64,000 bases of DNA from Luteolibacter yonseiensis. GTDB lineage: Bacteria; Verrucomicrobiota; Verrucomicrobiia; Verrucomicrobiales; Akkermansiaceae. The position numbers were made by a program, and so were the translations under genes. This document shows positions 8,668 to 16,756 of the stretch, in pieces. The notes under the pieces are model-generated. The model was not told the DNA's origin. It saw only the letters and a program-made list of their open reading frames with translations, and did not search any database. How positions within the stretch are numbered: the first letter of the stretch is position 1; each line of letters starts with the position of its first letter. Where the stretch lies: NCBI RefSeq assembly GCF_016595465.1, contig NZ_JAENIK010000009.1:1-64000 (forward strand), read 5' to 3'.

Positions 8668-9795
8668 TCAATCTGAAGCGGTCGAAAGCGGGGCAGGCTG
8701 TCTCACGCGCTTTTCCGCCTTCAGCATGCCGCAGCCCGCGGCGACGTCGATGCCGCGGCGCTGGCGGAAGGTGCAGGGAAAACCGGCCGCCTGGAGGATT
8801 TTCTGGAACTCGTGGCCGGAATCGCTCTCGGTGCCGGAGAAGCCGCCGGTGGGGTTCAGCGGGATCAGATTGATGTGGGCGTCGATTCCCTTCAGCAATT
8901 CAACCAACCGCCGGGCCGTCTCGGGCGAATCGTTTTTGCCCGCAATGAGTGTCCAGCCGAAGAAAATGCGCTTGCCGGTGATTTCTCCATACTTCCGGCA
9001 GGCGTCGACGAGCATCGCGAGCGACCAGCGTTTGCTGGCGGGGACGAGCGCGGAGCGTTCCTCCTCGGTGGAGCCGTGGAGACTGACCGCCAACCGGTAG
9101 GGCTGGCCTTCCTCGGCGAGCCGCAGGATATTCGGGACGACGCCGACGGTGCAGATCGCGATTTTCGACGGACCGATGCCGATACCCCGGACGTCGGAAA
9201 TGCTGGAGAGCGCCTTGATGACGGAATCGTAATTGTGCAGCGGTTCGCCCATTCCCATGAGGACGATGTTCCGCACGCGCCTTTCCGGATTGATGGATTT
9301 CAGGACGCGGCGGGCGTGGAGCACCTGTGCGACGATCTCGCCGGGGCGGAGGTGGCGGACGAATCCCATCTGGCCGGTGGCGCAGAAGACGCAGCCCATG
9401 GCGCAACCGGCCTGGGTGCTGACGCAGACGGTGTGGCGGCCGTCGTAGCCCATGAGCACGGTCTCGATGGTCTGGCCGTCCGTCAGGCGGAGAAGAAACT
9501 TGCGGGTGAGTCCGTCGGAACTGCGGATCTCGTCGACGACGGTGGGGGCATCCAGGAAAAACGGTTTTCCTTCGCCTACGGATTCCTCGACCCAGCGTGC
9601 GAGCGGCGGGGAGAAATCCTGCTTTGAGAGATCCAGTTCACCCTCGCGGTGCAGGGCGCGCCATAAGGCCTTGGTGTGGTGGGGGATGACGCCGCCACGG
9701 CCCAACGCTTCGGACAGCTCGGAAAACCCGAGGTCGTGGAGGGAGCGTTGCGGCAGGTCGTTCACGCCCGAATGCAACCCCGGTGGATTGGGCAT
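8668..9795 (-). CDS. rlmN: Dual-specificity 23S rRNA/tRNA adenine-C2 methyltransferase RlmN
   Basis: A 375-residue radical-SAM enzyme that methylates C2 of A2503 in 23S rRNA and, in well-studied members, A37 of some tRNAs. The 4Fe-4S motif is C131-A-M-G-C135-V-F-C138. The methyl-carrying cysteines are in place: Cys124 (VCVSTQAGC) and Cys355 (RGIDVAAGCGML). Other family blocks are NIVLMGMGEPLHNYDSV (SAM binding) and LAVSLHG. The length matches E. coli RlmN. It ends about 25 bp from the plus-strand terminator and is followed by a DUF1080 gene on the same strand, with no functional link evident. Confidence 0.96.
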   Translation of the reverse strand: MPNPPGLHSGVNDLPQRSLHDLGFSELSEALGRGGVIPHHTKALWRALHREGELDLSKQDFSPPLARWVEESVGEGKPFFLDAPTVVDEIRSSDGLTRKFLLRLTDGQTIETVLMGYDGRHTVCVSTQAGCAMGCVFCATGQMGFVRHLRPGEIVAQVLHARRVLKSINPERRVRNIVLMGMGEPLHNYDSVIKALSSISDVRGIGIGPSKIAICTVGVVPNILRLAEEGQPYRLAVSLHGSTEEERSALVPASKRWSLAMLVDACRKYGEITGKRIFFGWTLIAGKNDSPETARRLVELLKGIDAHINLIPLNPTGGFSGTESDSGHEFQKILQAAGFPCTFRQRRGIDVAAGCGMLKAEKRVRQPAPLSTASD

Positions 9796-9842
9796 TCAAG
9801 CGTGATTTTTCAAAAACGACCCGCCGGTTTCGCGGAAGGTGC

Positions 9843-10451
9843 TTATTTCAGGACCTTGACGCGGATGTTCTTGTAGAGGGTGGTGCTGCCCTTGTCGTGG
9901 GCCTGGATGGCGAAGGTGCCGCCGTCAGGGAGGAGCTTGCTGTCTTCCTTGGCCTCGTAGTCCACGAGTTCCTTGCCGTTCACCTTGATCTTCACCTTGT
10001 CGTTCTTGACGATGATGACGTATTCCATCCACTTGTCGTCCTCGAAAGCCTCGAGGTTTTTCACGGTGTTGTAGAGGCCGCCGGATTTCTGTGGATCGCT
10101 CTGGGTGTTGTTCACCTGGACCTCGTAGCCGCTCGGCCAGCCTTCCTTGAGGAAGGTGGTGTGGATGAAGAATCCGCCGTTGGAATTCTTGCGGGTCATC
10201 ACGTCGAGGCGGACCTCGAAGTTCTTGAATTTTCCGTCGTTCACCTTGCCGTCATAGAAAAGGTGGCAGCGGTCGCCGTTCGCCTTGATGGCGCCATCCT
10301 CGATCGAGAAGGCTTCGGGGGACTCGTTGACCTTCCAGCCGTCGAGGGTTTTTCCGTCGAAAAGGGAGACGAAGCCCGGTTCGGTTCCTGCGGCAGACAG
10401 CGGCGCGACGAGCGCGGCGATCACGGCAAACATGGTAAACAGTTTTTTCAT
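9843..10451 (-). CDS. DUF1080 (3-keto-disaccharide hydrolase-like) secreted protein
   Basis: A 202-residue protein starting at the ATG at 10451, which opens a signal peptide (MKKLFTMFAVIAALVAPLSA). The mature part is a single DUF1080 concanavalin-like beta-sandwich with the family landmarks F-V-S-L-F-D-G-K-T-L-D-G-W, NFEVRLDVMTR, NSNGGFFIHT, YEVQVNNTQ and FAIQAHDKGSTTLYKNIRVK. DUF1080 proteins are abundant in Verrucomicrobiota and Planctomycetota. Some are linked to 3-keto-glycoside cleavage, others appear to be carbohydrate-binding; this single-domain copy has no catabolic neighbours. It is transcribed away from the GYF membrane protein gene, with a 130-bp shared upstream region. Confidence 0.9.
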   Translation of the reverse strand: MKKLFTMFAVIAALVAPLSAAGTEPGFVSLFDGKTLDGWKVNESPEAFSIEDGAIKANGDRCHLFYDGKVNDGKFKNFEVRLDVMTRKNSNGGFFIHTTFLKEGWPSGYEVQVNNTQSDPQKSGGLYNTVKNLEAFEDDKWMEYVIIVKNDKVKIKVNGKELVDYEAKEDSKLLPDGGTFAIQAHDKGSTTLYKNIRVKVLK

Positions 10452-10581
10452 GGTTCGCAAACTACGCCACGGAACCAGACCGGCTATCAAGAGAAACCCA
10501 TTCCCCGTTCCGGCAAATTTGTTCCCCCTGTGGCGGTCCGGTTCTTGCTAACAAAGGGTGGATCGGCTACTGCATCAACCG

Positions 10582-11586
10582 ATGAGCGACTGGTACTACG
10601 CAAAGGACGGAAAACAGAACGGACCCGTGAGCCGCGGGCATCTGGCGGAGCTGCTGCAAAATGGCACGCTGGATCCGGCGAAGGATCTGGTCTGGACCTC
10701 GACGATGAGGGATTGGCTTCCGGCGGCGCAGGTTCCTGAATTCTCGACCCGGACGGCGGACCCTTACAGCACTCCGGCCAGCTCATGGATTCCACCGGTC
10801 CCGGGCGAGGCGGGTGTGGCGCTGGATGAGATACCTCCCGGCAGCGATCCGATCAACGTGATGGCCTGTGCGAAACGCGGCTTGGATCTCACGGTCAGGA
10901 ATTTCGGGATGATCCTGCTGATCGGAATCATCTATTTCGCGATAACCATGGCGGTCGGCAGCGTTTTAGGGGCGGTGGATGTCGCCATGGGGTGGGGGGA
11001 AACGACCCATCAGGTCTACGACGGAAGCAGCGGTTTCACGTCGAATTATTATTATCAAACGGGCAGTCCCCTGAACTTTCTGGGAAACCAGGTGCTGGCG
11101 ATCTTTCTTTCGCTGGGATTCACCCGCATCACCCTGAATCTGGTTTCAGGTCGTGAGTTTTCCATCGGCATGCTTTTCGGTGAAGGACAAAAACTGCTTC
11201 CGGCGATCGGTGCCACCATCCTCTACTCGCTCATGGTCGGACTCGGACTCCTGTTGTTCATCGTGCCCGGGATCTACCTGGCCCTGCGTTTCGGCTTTTA
11301 CCGGGCCGCCATCGTGGATCGGAATCTGGGGGTGCTGGAATCCCTCCGCTACAGCTCATCCCTCACCACCAACAATCGTTTGAGCCTGTTCGTGTTGTCA
11401 TTGCTGACGATTTTCATCATCCTGGCGGGCATGCTGGCCCTTTGTGTGGGACTGCTTTTCGCCATCCCCGTGGCGTCGTTGGCGTGGGTGGTGGCCTACC
11501 GCTGGCTGCAATACGGCCATCGTGCGGCGGAGGACCATCCCGGCACGCAGACCCCCGTGCTTTCGACAGGAAACCGCGGAGTGTAA
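10582..11586 (+). CDS. GYF_2-domain membrane protein
   Basis: A 334-residue protein from the ATG at 10582 (MSDWYYAKDGKQNGPVS). The N-terminal 55 residues are a GYF_2 domain (W-Y-Y-A-K-D-G-K-Q-N-G-P-V-S, LVWTSTMRDWLPA). After a linker come about five hydrophobic helices: FGMILLIGIIYFAITMAV, VLAIFLSLGFTRITLNL, LYSLMVGLGLLLFIVPGIYL, LFVLSLLTIFIILAGMLALC and LLFAIPVASLAWVVAYRWL. The repeated helical half resembles the glycerophosphodiesterase membrane domain/DUF975 type. GYF_2 is thought to bind proline-rich peptides and occurs in many bacterial membrane proteins of unknown function. It precedes dnaE by 58 bp but is not functionally related. Confidence 0.8.
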   Translation: MSDWYYAKDGKQNGPVSRGHLAELLQNGTLDPAKDLVWTSTMRDWLPAAQVPEFSTRTADPYSTPASSWIPPVPGEAGVALDEIPPGSDPINVMACAKRGLDLTVRNFGMILLIGIIYFAITMAVGSVLGAVDVAMGWGETTHQVYDGSSGFTSNYYYQTGSPLNFLGNQVLAIFLSLGFTRITLNLVSGREFSIGMLFGEGQKLLPAIGATILYSLMVGLGLLLFIVPGIYLALRFGFYRAAIVDRNLGVLESLRYSSSLTTNNRLSLFVLSLLTIFIILAGMLALCVGLLFAIPVASLAWVVAYRWLQYGHRAAEDHPGTQTPVLSTGNRGV

Positions 11587-11644
11587 TTTCGCGCCAGCCG
11601 CCGCTTGCCCTCTCCGGCGGTCTGGCTAGATTCGCGCCGTCCCG

Positions 11645-14600
11645 ATGTCAGATTCTTTCGTACACCTTCACTTACATACCGAGTTTTCCCTGCTGGATGG
11701 CATGGTCCGTATCAAGGACCTTGCGAAAAAAGCCAAGGAATTCGGAATGCCTGCGGTGGCGATGACCGACCACGGGAACCTCTACGGTGCGATCAAGTTC
11801 TACCAAGAGTGCAAGAAGGCCGGGGTGAAACCCATCTTCGGCTGCGAGATCTACCTCGCGCCGGGGAAGATGGAGGACAAGAAGGACCTCGTGGGCCGAA
11901 AACGAGCGACCCACATGACCCTGCTCGCGGAGACCAACGAGGGCTGGAACAACCTCAGCAAGCTCGTTTCCAAGGGAAACCTTGAAGGGCTCTACTACGG
12001 CAAACCGCGTGTGGACCGCGACGCGTTGCGCGAATATTCCAAAGGAGTCATCTGTCTGACCGGCTGCATTTCCGGCCCGGTGAACGAGTGGCTCCGCGCC
12101 GGTGACGAGGAAAAGGCCCGCGAGACGCTGGCAGAACTGGTGGACATCTACGGCAGGGAGAATACCTACGTGGAAATCCACAACCACGGTCTTGAACCCC
12201 AGCGTCTTGTCACGCCGTCGTTGCTGAAGCTGGCGGCGGAGTTCGGCCTCAAGCCTGTCGCAGCGAACGACGTCCATTTCCTGAACAAATACGATCACGA
12301 GGCGCACGACGTGATGATCTGCATCGGCACCGGGCACCTGCTCATCGATGAAAACCGCATGCACTACACGCCGGAGGTCTATTTCAAGACCGCCGAACAG
12401 ATGCGCGAGCTTTTCGCCGATATTCCGGGTGCCTGCGATGCCACTCTGGAAATCGCCGAACGTTGCAATGTCAGCATCAAGCTGGATTCCACCAGTTCGG
12501 AAAAATACCCGCAGTTCGGCACGCCGGACGGCAGCCCGCGCGAGGAATACCTGATGCGTGTCTGCCGCGAGGGCACCGTCCGCCGCTACGGCGAGGAGCG
12601 GGCGAACAGCCCGGAAATCGCGGATCGTCTGAAATACGAGGTGGATACCATCAACCAACTCGGTTTCGCCTCCTACTTCCTCATCACCGCCGACTTCATC
12701 CAGTGGGCGCGGGACAATGACATTCCGGTGGGGCCGGGCCGGGGATCGGCGGCGGGCTCGCTGGTTTCCTACGCCATGGGGATCACCAACATCTGCCCGA
12801 TGCGGTTCGGCCTGTTGTTCGAGCGGTTCCTCAACCCCGAGCGTGTCAGCCCGCCCGACGTCGATATCGACTTCTGCCAGAGCCGCCGGACGGAGGTCAT
12901 CCAGTATGTCCGGGAGAAATACGGCGAGCGCAGCGTTTCCCACATCATCACCTACGGCAAGCTGGGCGCGAAGAGCGTGCTGCGCGACGTCTGCCGCGTC
13001 ATGGGCATTTCCTATGGCGAGGGCGACCGCATCGCCAAGCTCATCGAGGCGAAGCCGGACATCAAGCTCAAGGACGAATACGAGTCCAAGCCCGAGCTGA
13101 AGGAACTCATCGAGAGCAGCTCCACCTACCAGCAGCTCTGGAGCTACGCCACCAAGCTGGAGGGACTCGCGCGGAACGTGGGCGTCCACGCGGCGGGTGT
13201 CGTGATCGGTGACAGGCCGCTCGACGAACACGTCCCGCTGACCCGGGGAAACGAAGGGGAAGTCGTCACCCAGTACGACATGAAGGCCATCACCGACGTG
13301 GGTCTCCTGAAAATGGACTTCCTCGGTCTGAAGAACCTTACCGTCATCCAGGAGGCGGTGAACCACATCCGCAGGCACACGCCGGATTTCGACATCGAGA
13401 AGGTTTCCCTGGAGGACTGGAAGACCTTCGAACTCCTCAACCGCGGCGAGACGATGGGCGTGTTCCAGCTTGAATCCGGCGGCATGGTCGAGACCTGCCG
13501 CAAGTATGCCATCGAGAAAATCGACGACATCATCGACCTTCTCGCCGTCTATCGCCCGGGAGCCATGGTCTTCATCGACCAGATGCTGGACGTGAAAAAA
13601 GGCCGCACGCGGGCGATGTACGAGCACCCGTTGCTGGAAACCGTCGCGGGCGACACATTCGGCGTCATGATCTACCAGGAGCAGGTCCAGAACGCGGCGA
13701 AGGTGCTGGCCGGTTACTCGCTCGGCGGTGCCGACCTTCTCCGCCGCGCCATGGGTAAGAAGGACCCGGTGGAAATGGAAAAACAGCGCGCCAAATTCGT
13801 CGAGGGCGCGGAGAAGACCAACAACATCGGGAAAAAGCTCGCCGACCAGATTTTCGACAAGATTGCCATGTTCGCGGGATACGGATTCAACAAATCCCAC
13901 TCCGCCTGCTACGGCCACATCTCCTACTGGACCGCCTACCTGAAGGCGAACCATCCGGTCGAGTTCATGGCCGCGCTGCTTTCCAACGAAATCAACAATA
14001 CCGACAAGATCGGCGTTTTCGTGGCCGAATGCCACCGCATGGGCATCGAGATCCTGCCGCCGGACCTGAACGCGTCCCAGCTCCGGTTCGCTCCCGAGGT
14101 CACTCCGAACGGCTCCAAGGGCGTGCGCTACGGTCTCGCCGCGATCAAGAACTGCGGGGAAGGAGCCATGGCCCTGGCCATCGCGGATCGTGAGAAAAAC
14201 GGAAAATTCAACACCCTCGACGACTTCGCCTCGCGCCTGGACTCGAAGGCCGTGAACAAGCGCATCCTCGAAAACCTCGCGAAGGCCGGAGCCCTCGACT
14301 GGACCGAGGAGACCCGGGCCGGGATCTGCGCGCGGCTCGAGCAGGTGGTCGCGTCCGCATCCTTGGTTCAGAAAGACCGGGCGTCCGGCCAGGTCTCGAT
14401 GTTCGATGCGATGGATTTCGCCGCCCCCGTTGCGAAGAGAAAGTCGCAGCGCTCGGAACCCGCCGTTCCGGAGTGGAGCAAGGACGAGCGCCTCGCCCAC
14501 GAGAAGGAGCTGCTGGGCTTCTATGTCACCGGGCATCCTCTGGACAAGTTCCGCAATGTCATCGACTCCAGCAAATACCGCAAACTCGGGCTCATCGACG

Positions 14601-15121
14601 ATCTCGACCTGAGCAATCCCCGCGAGAAATTCCCCTTCGCGGGCATGGTGCGCTCGCTCGAGGCGAAGACCACGAAGACCGGGAAGCCCTTCGGAGTGCT
14701 GGTCCTGGAAGATTTCACCGGCAGCGCGGAAATCATGCTGTGGGGGGAAACCTTCGTCCCCGCGCGTGACGCTGGTCTGCTGGAACCCGGGAAAATCATC
14801 AGGCTCAAGGGGGCGATCCAAGTGGACGACCGCACCGGGGGCCGCCGCATCACCGGCAACGAGGTGGGAGAACTGAAGGCGAGACGTGCGTCGGGCAACA
14901 ACAAGGGACCGGTCGAGCTCATGCTCTGGACCACCCGCCACAGCGAGCGCGACCTCATCGACATCAAGGTCGCCCTCACCGAGCACCCCGGAACCACGCC
15001 GGTGCTGCTGCATTTCCAGAACAGCGCGGGCCGCAGGATCACGGTGGCCGCCGGAGAATCCTACAATGTGAAACGTTCCGATGACTTGGAAGAAGCGCTC
15101 GGGCGGTGGTTGGAGGAGTGA
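11645..15121 (+). CDS. dnaE: DNA polymerase III alpha subunit
   Basis: A 1158-residue replicative polymerase, full length for DnaE1. An N-terminal PHP domain opens the protein (FVHLHLHTEFSLLDG, MTDHGNLYGA). The palm contains GPGRGSAAGSLVSYAMG and the metal-binding P-D-V-D-I-D-F at about 403-409. The fingers and thumb include FGVMIYQEQVQNAAKVLAGY and FAGYGFNKSHSACYG. Tandem HhH sequence and a C-terminal OB fold follow (FPFAGMVRSLEAKTTKTGKPFG), then a tail for beta-clamp and tau contacts. The start lies just after the GYF gene with a 58-bp gap. The stop codon is the first part of a dispersed repeat (15120-15178). Confidence 0.97.
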   Translation: MSDSFVHLHLHTEFSLLDGMVRIKDLAKKAKEFGMPAVAMTDHGNLYGAIKFYQECKKAGVKPIFGCEIYLAPGKMEDKKDLVGRKRATHMTLLAETNEGWNNLSKLVSKGNLEGLYYGKPRVDRDALREYSKGVICLTGCISGPVNEWLRAGDEEKARETLAELVDIYGRENTYVEIHNHGLEPQRLVTPSLLKLAAEFGLKPVAANDVHFLNKYDHEAHDVMICIGTGHLLIDENRMHYTPEVYFKTAEQMRELFADIPGACDATLEIAERCNVSIKLDSTSSEKYPQFGTPDGSPREEYLMRVCREGTVRRYGEERANSPEIADRLKYEVDTINQLGFASYFLITADFIQWARDNDIPVGPGRGSAAGSLVSYAMGITNICPMRFGLLFERFLNPERVSPPDVDIDFCQSRRTEVIQYVREKYGERSVSHIITYGKLGAKSVLRDVCRVMGISYGEGDRIAKLIEAKPDIKLKDEYESKPELKELIESSSTYQQLWSYATKLEGLARNVGVHAAGVVIGDRPLDEHVPLTRGNEGEVVTQYDMKAITDVGLLKMDFLGLKNLTVIQEAVNHIRRHTPDFDIEKVSLEDWKTFELLNRGETMGVFQLESGGMVETCRKYAIEKIDDIIDLLAVYRPGAMVFIDQMLDVKKGRTRAMYEHPLLETVAGDTFGVMIYQEQVQNAAKVLAGYSLGGADLLRRAMGKKDPVEMEKQRAKFVEGAEKTNNIGKKLADQIFDKIAMFAGYGFNKSHSACYGHISYWTAYLKANHPVEFMAALLSNEINNTDKIGVFVAECHRMGIEILPPDLNASQLRFAPEVTPNGSKGVRYGLAAIKNCGEGAMALAIADREKNGKFNTLDDFASRLDSKAVNKRILENLAKAGALDWTEETRAGICARLEQVVASASLVQKDRASGQVSMFDAMDFAAPVAKRKSQRSEPAVPEWSKDERLAHEKELLGFYVTGHPLDKFRNVIDSSKYRKLGLIDDLDLSNPREKFPFAGMVRSLEAKTTKTGKPFGVLVLEDFTGSAEIMLWGETFVPARDAGLLEPGKIIRLKGAIQVDDRTGGRRITGNEVGELKARRASGNNKGPVELMLWTTRHSERDLIDIKVALTEHPGTTPVLLHFQNSAGRRITVAAGESYNVKRSDDLEEALGRWLEE

Positions 15122-15178
15122 TTTTTTGCACGTAGTCTTGCCATTTATGGCATCTTCCGTGCGTCCGGAAAACGTCTC
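15120..15178 (-). repeat. Dispersed palindromic repeat, copy 1
   Basis: Read on the minus strand, this ~58-bp block contains CCGGACGCACGGAAGATGCC, the short palindrome GCCATAAATGGC and CTACGTGC. The same order of blocks recurs on the plus strand at 63537-63594 (CGGGCGCACGGAAGACGCC, GCCTTAAAAGGC, CTACGTGC), with roughly three quarters identity by eye. It abuts the dnaE stop codon. It looks like a REP-type intergenic repeat. Confidence 0.75.
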
Positions 15179-15238
15179 AAAAGGCCGGACCACAAATGCG
15201 AAATCACCCTTCACATCTGGACTGGAACCGTCACCCGG

Positions 15239-15757
15239 TCACGTGGCTTCATAGTCTCCTGACGATAGCCGGATCCTGTCCAGAAACGGATAAAACGATC
15301 CGGCATCCGCGACTTCCTTTCCAAAAGGCGTGCTCATGTAATTGCTGGAGGGGATCATCCCCACGCGTCCCAAATCCAGCCGGTCCGCATCCCAGCAGGT
15401 GCCGATGGTCGGGTTCTCCGCAAACTCTCCGTCCGTATGCCAGGTGCAGGCATAAACCAATGATTCGAAAGCGGCGTCATCAAGCTCGAAGAGCACGCCC
15501 CGCAGGCTGGCAGCATATTCTCCGCCCCGGCGACCGTGTTGTGGATCGGTGTATTCGTTTTCCCTTTTCGCATCGTGGAACCAAGCGAACAACCGCACCA
15601 CCAGAATGTCAGCGCCGGTTTGGGTGGCGAGCCAAAGTCCGTTCTGCTCGACGCGCCTCCAGTGATCCGGTCCATGGGCCGAGTGCGGACCACCGTGGAA
15701 CTGGCTGCTGACGGTGGCGGTCAATTTGTCGAAATCGCACCAGCGGGAGGAACTCAT
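15239..15757 (-). CDS. HD-domain protein, putative metal-dependent phosphohydrolase
   Basis: A 172-residue protein from the ATG at 15757 (MSSSRWCDFDKLTATVS). It carries an HD-superfamily metal site: His in AHGPDHWRRV near residue 30, the HD dyad in LFAWFHDAKREN at about 62, and a downstream His/Asp (WHTDGEF, TCWDADRLDLGRVG). Similar single-domain proteins of 150-200 residues are annotated as uncharacterised HD hydrolases; substrate is unknown. It stands alone between dnaE and the DUF4198 gene, which is divergent from it across about 95 bp. Confidence 0.8.
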   Translation of the reverse strand: MSSSRWCDFDKLTATVSSQFHGGPHSAHGPDHWRRVEQNGLWLATQTGADILVVRLFAWFHDAKRENEYTDPQHGRRGGEYAASLRGVLFELDDAAFESLVYACTWHTDGEFAENPTIGTCWDADRLDLGRVGMIPSSNYMSTPFGKEVADAGSFYPFLDRIRLSSGDYEAT

Positions 15758-15852
15758 GCCGGGGATGTTGGTTTGATTCCTGCGCAACCGACAGTCGAAA
15801 ATACGCAAGCAGCCGCTGGCGGGGAAACGTGCGCGTCCGATAGTCTGACCCC

Positions 15853-16536
15853 ATGACTTTCATTCCAAACCTGCCATTCCGCTTTTCCCGCCGGGTCCTT
15901 TTCGCCGCAATCACCGCGTTTTCGATGAATGCCGCATCCGCCCACTCGGTGTGGATCGAGACGCTGGAGGGAAGACTCCTGGTAAGGTTCGGCGAGGTCG
16001 GGACGGAGTATGAGAAATCCCCCGGCTACCTGGACCAGTTGGAACTGCCGAAGGTGGCGGATACCAAGGATGGAAAGATCACGGTCGAGAAAGGGGCCGA
16101 CTTCTTCCTGCTCAAGGATGCCAAGCCTGCCGAAGCATCGGTGATCTCCACGAAATTCCCCGTGATGGAAAAGCCCGCGACGGAGAAGAAGCCCGCGAGC
16201 GCCCGCTGGCCGCAGTTCTACGCCCGTTGGCAGGTGGCTGGTGCGGCCGTGACACCTGTCTCGGTGCTGGACATCGTGCCTGCTGCGGAAGGTGGAAAAG
16301 CGACGGTTTATTTCAAAGGCAAACCGTTGCCGGAAGCCGAGCTGACACTCATCAAGCCGGATGGAAAAGAAGTCGACCTCAAGGCGGATGCCGAGGGCGT
16401 GGTGAAATTCACAGCGGAGGGCAAGGGGTTGTTCGTGCTGAGCGTGGCGGGTTATTCCGAAACCGCCAACGGCACTTATGAGGGCAAGAATTACACGGTG
16501 ATCAGTCACAATTCCTCGCTGGCTTGGAACCAGTGA
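15853..16536 (+). CDS. DUF4198 periplasmic protein (NikM-like)
   Basis: A 227-residue protein. An N-terminal signal peptide (RRVLFAAITAFSMNAASA) precedes the mature start HSVWIETLEGRLLVRFGE. DUF4198 proteins typically begin with such a His-containing mature N-terminus, which in NikM/CbiM-type relatives can bind metal. The second half is a transthyretin-like beta-sandwich (GGKATVYFKGKPLPEAELTL, GVVKFTAEGKGLFVLSVAGY). Members are often near metal-uptake TonB receptors, but here the flanks are an HD protein and a secreted metalloprotease-like gene. Metal handling is therefore a family-based guess. Confidence 0.78.
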   Translation: MTFIPNLPFRFSRRVLFAAITAFSMNAASAHSVWIETLEGRLLVRFGEVGTEYEKSPGYLDQLELPKVADTKDGKITVEKGADFFLLKDAKPAEASVISTKFPVMEKPATEKKPASARWPQFYARWQVAGAAVTPVSVLDIVPAAEGGKATVYFKGKPLPEAELTLIKPDGKEVDLKADAEGVVKFTAEGKGLFVLSVAGYSETANGTYEGKNYTVISHNSSLAWNQ

Positions 16537-16586
16537 TCTTGGGAAAAGGTCGTTTCGATCCCATCACGAAGGACGGTCGAGGAATC

Positions 16587-16710
16587 GGAGAGTCAGACTA
16601 CGGCCGGCCCGGCCGCAACGACGGGAAGCAATAGAATGCCGCCGCGGTTCGGCCTTTCCGACATTCGCGCCAGCCCGGCGTCTGACAGGTCGGCCGTAGT
16701 CCGACCCTCC
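16587..16710. repeat. REPIN/MITE-like inverted repeat pair
   Basis: Two 23-bp arms at 16587-16609 and 16688-16710 are inverted copies differing at three positions; both contain GACTACGGCCG. The 78-bp interior is GC-rich and partly self-complementary. The element fills the gap between the 3' ends of two convergent genes, a typical site for short palindromic mobile repeats. Confidence 0.75.
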
Positions 16711-16756
16711 GGTGGTATGGAAACCGGCATGATGTCCACCGCGCCCTTGGACCGCT

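Noticed and set aside
11672..15214. Minus-strand open frame of 1180 codons opposite dnaE
   Set aside because: It has no recognisable domains and is rich in His/Arg/Gly/Val mirror composition; dnaE on the other strand is unambiguous.
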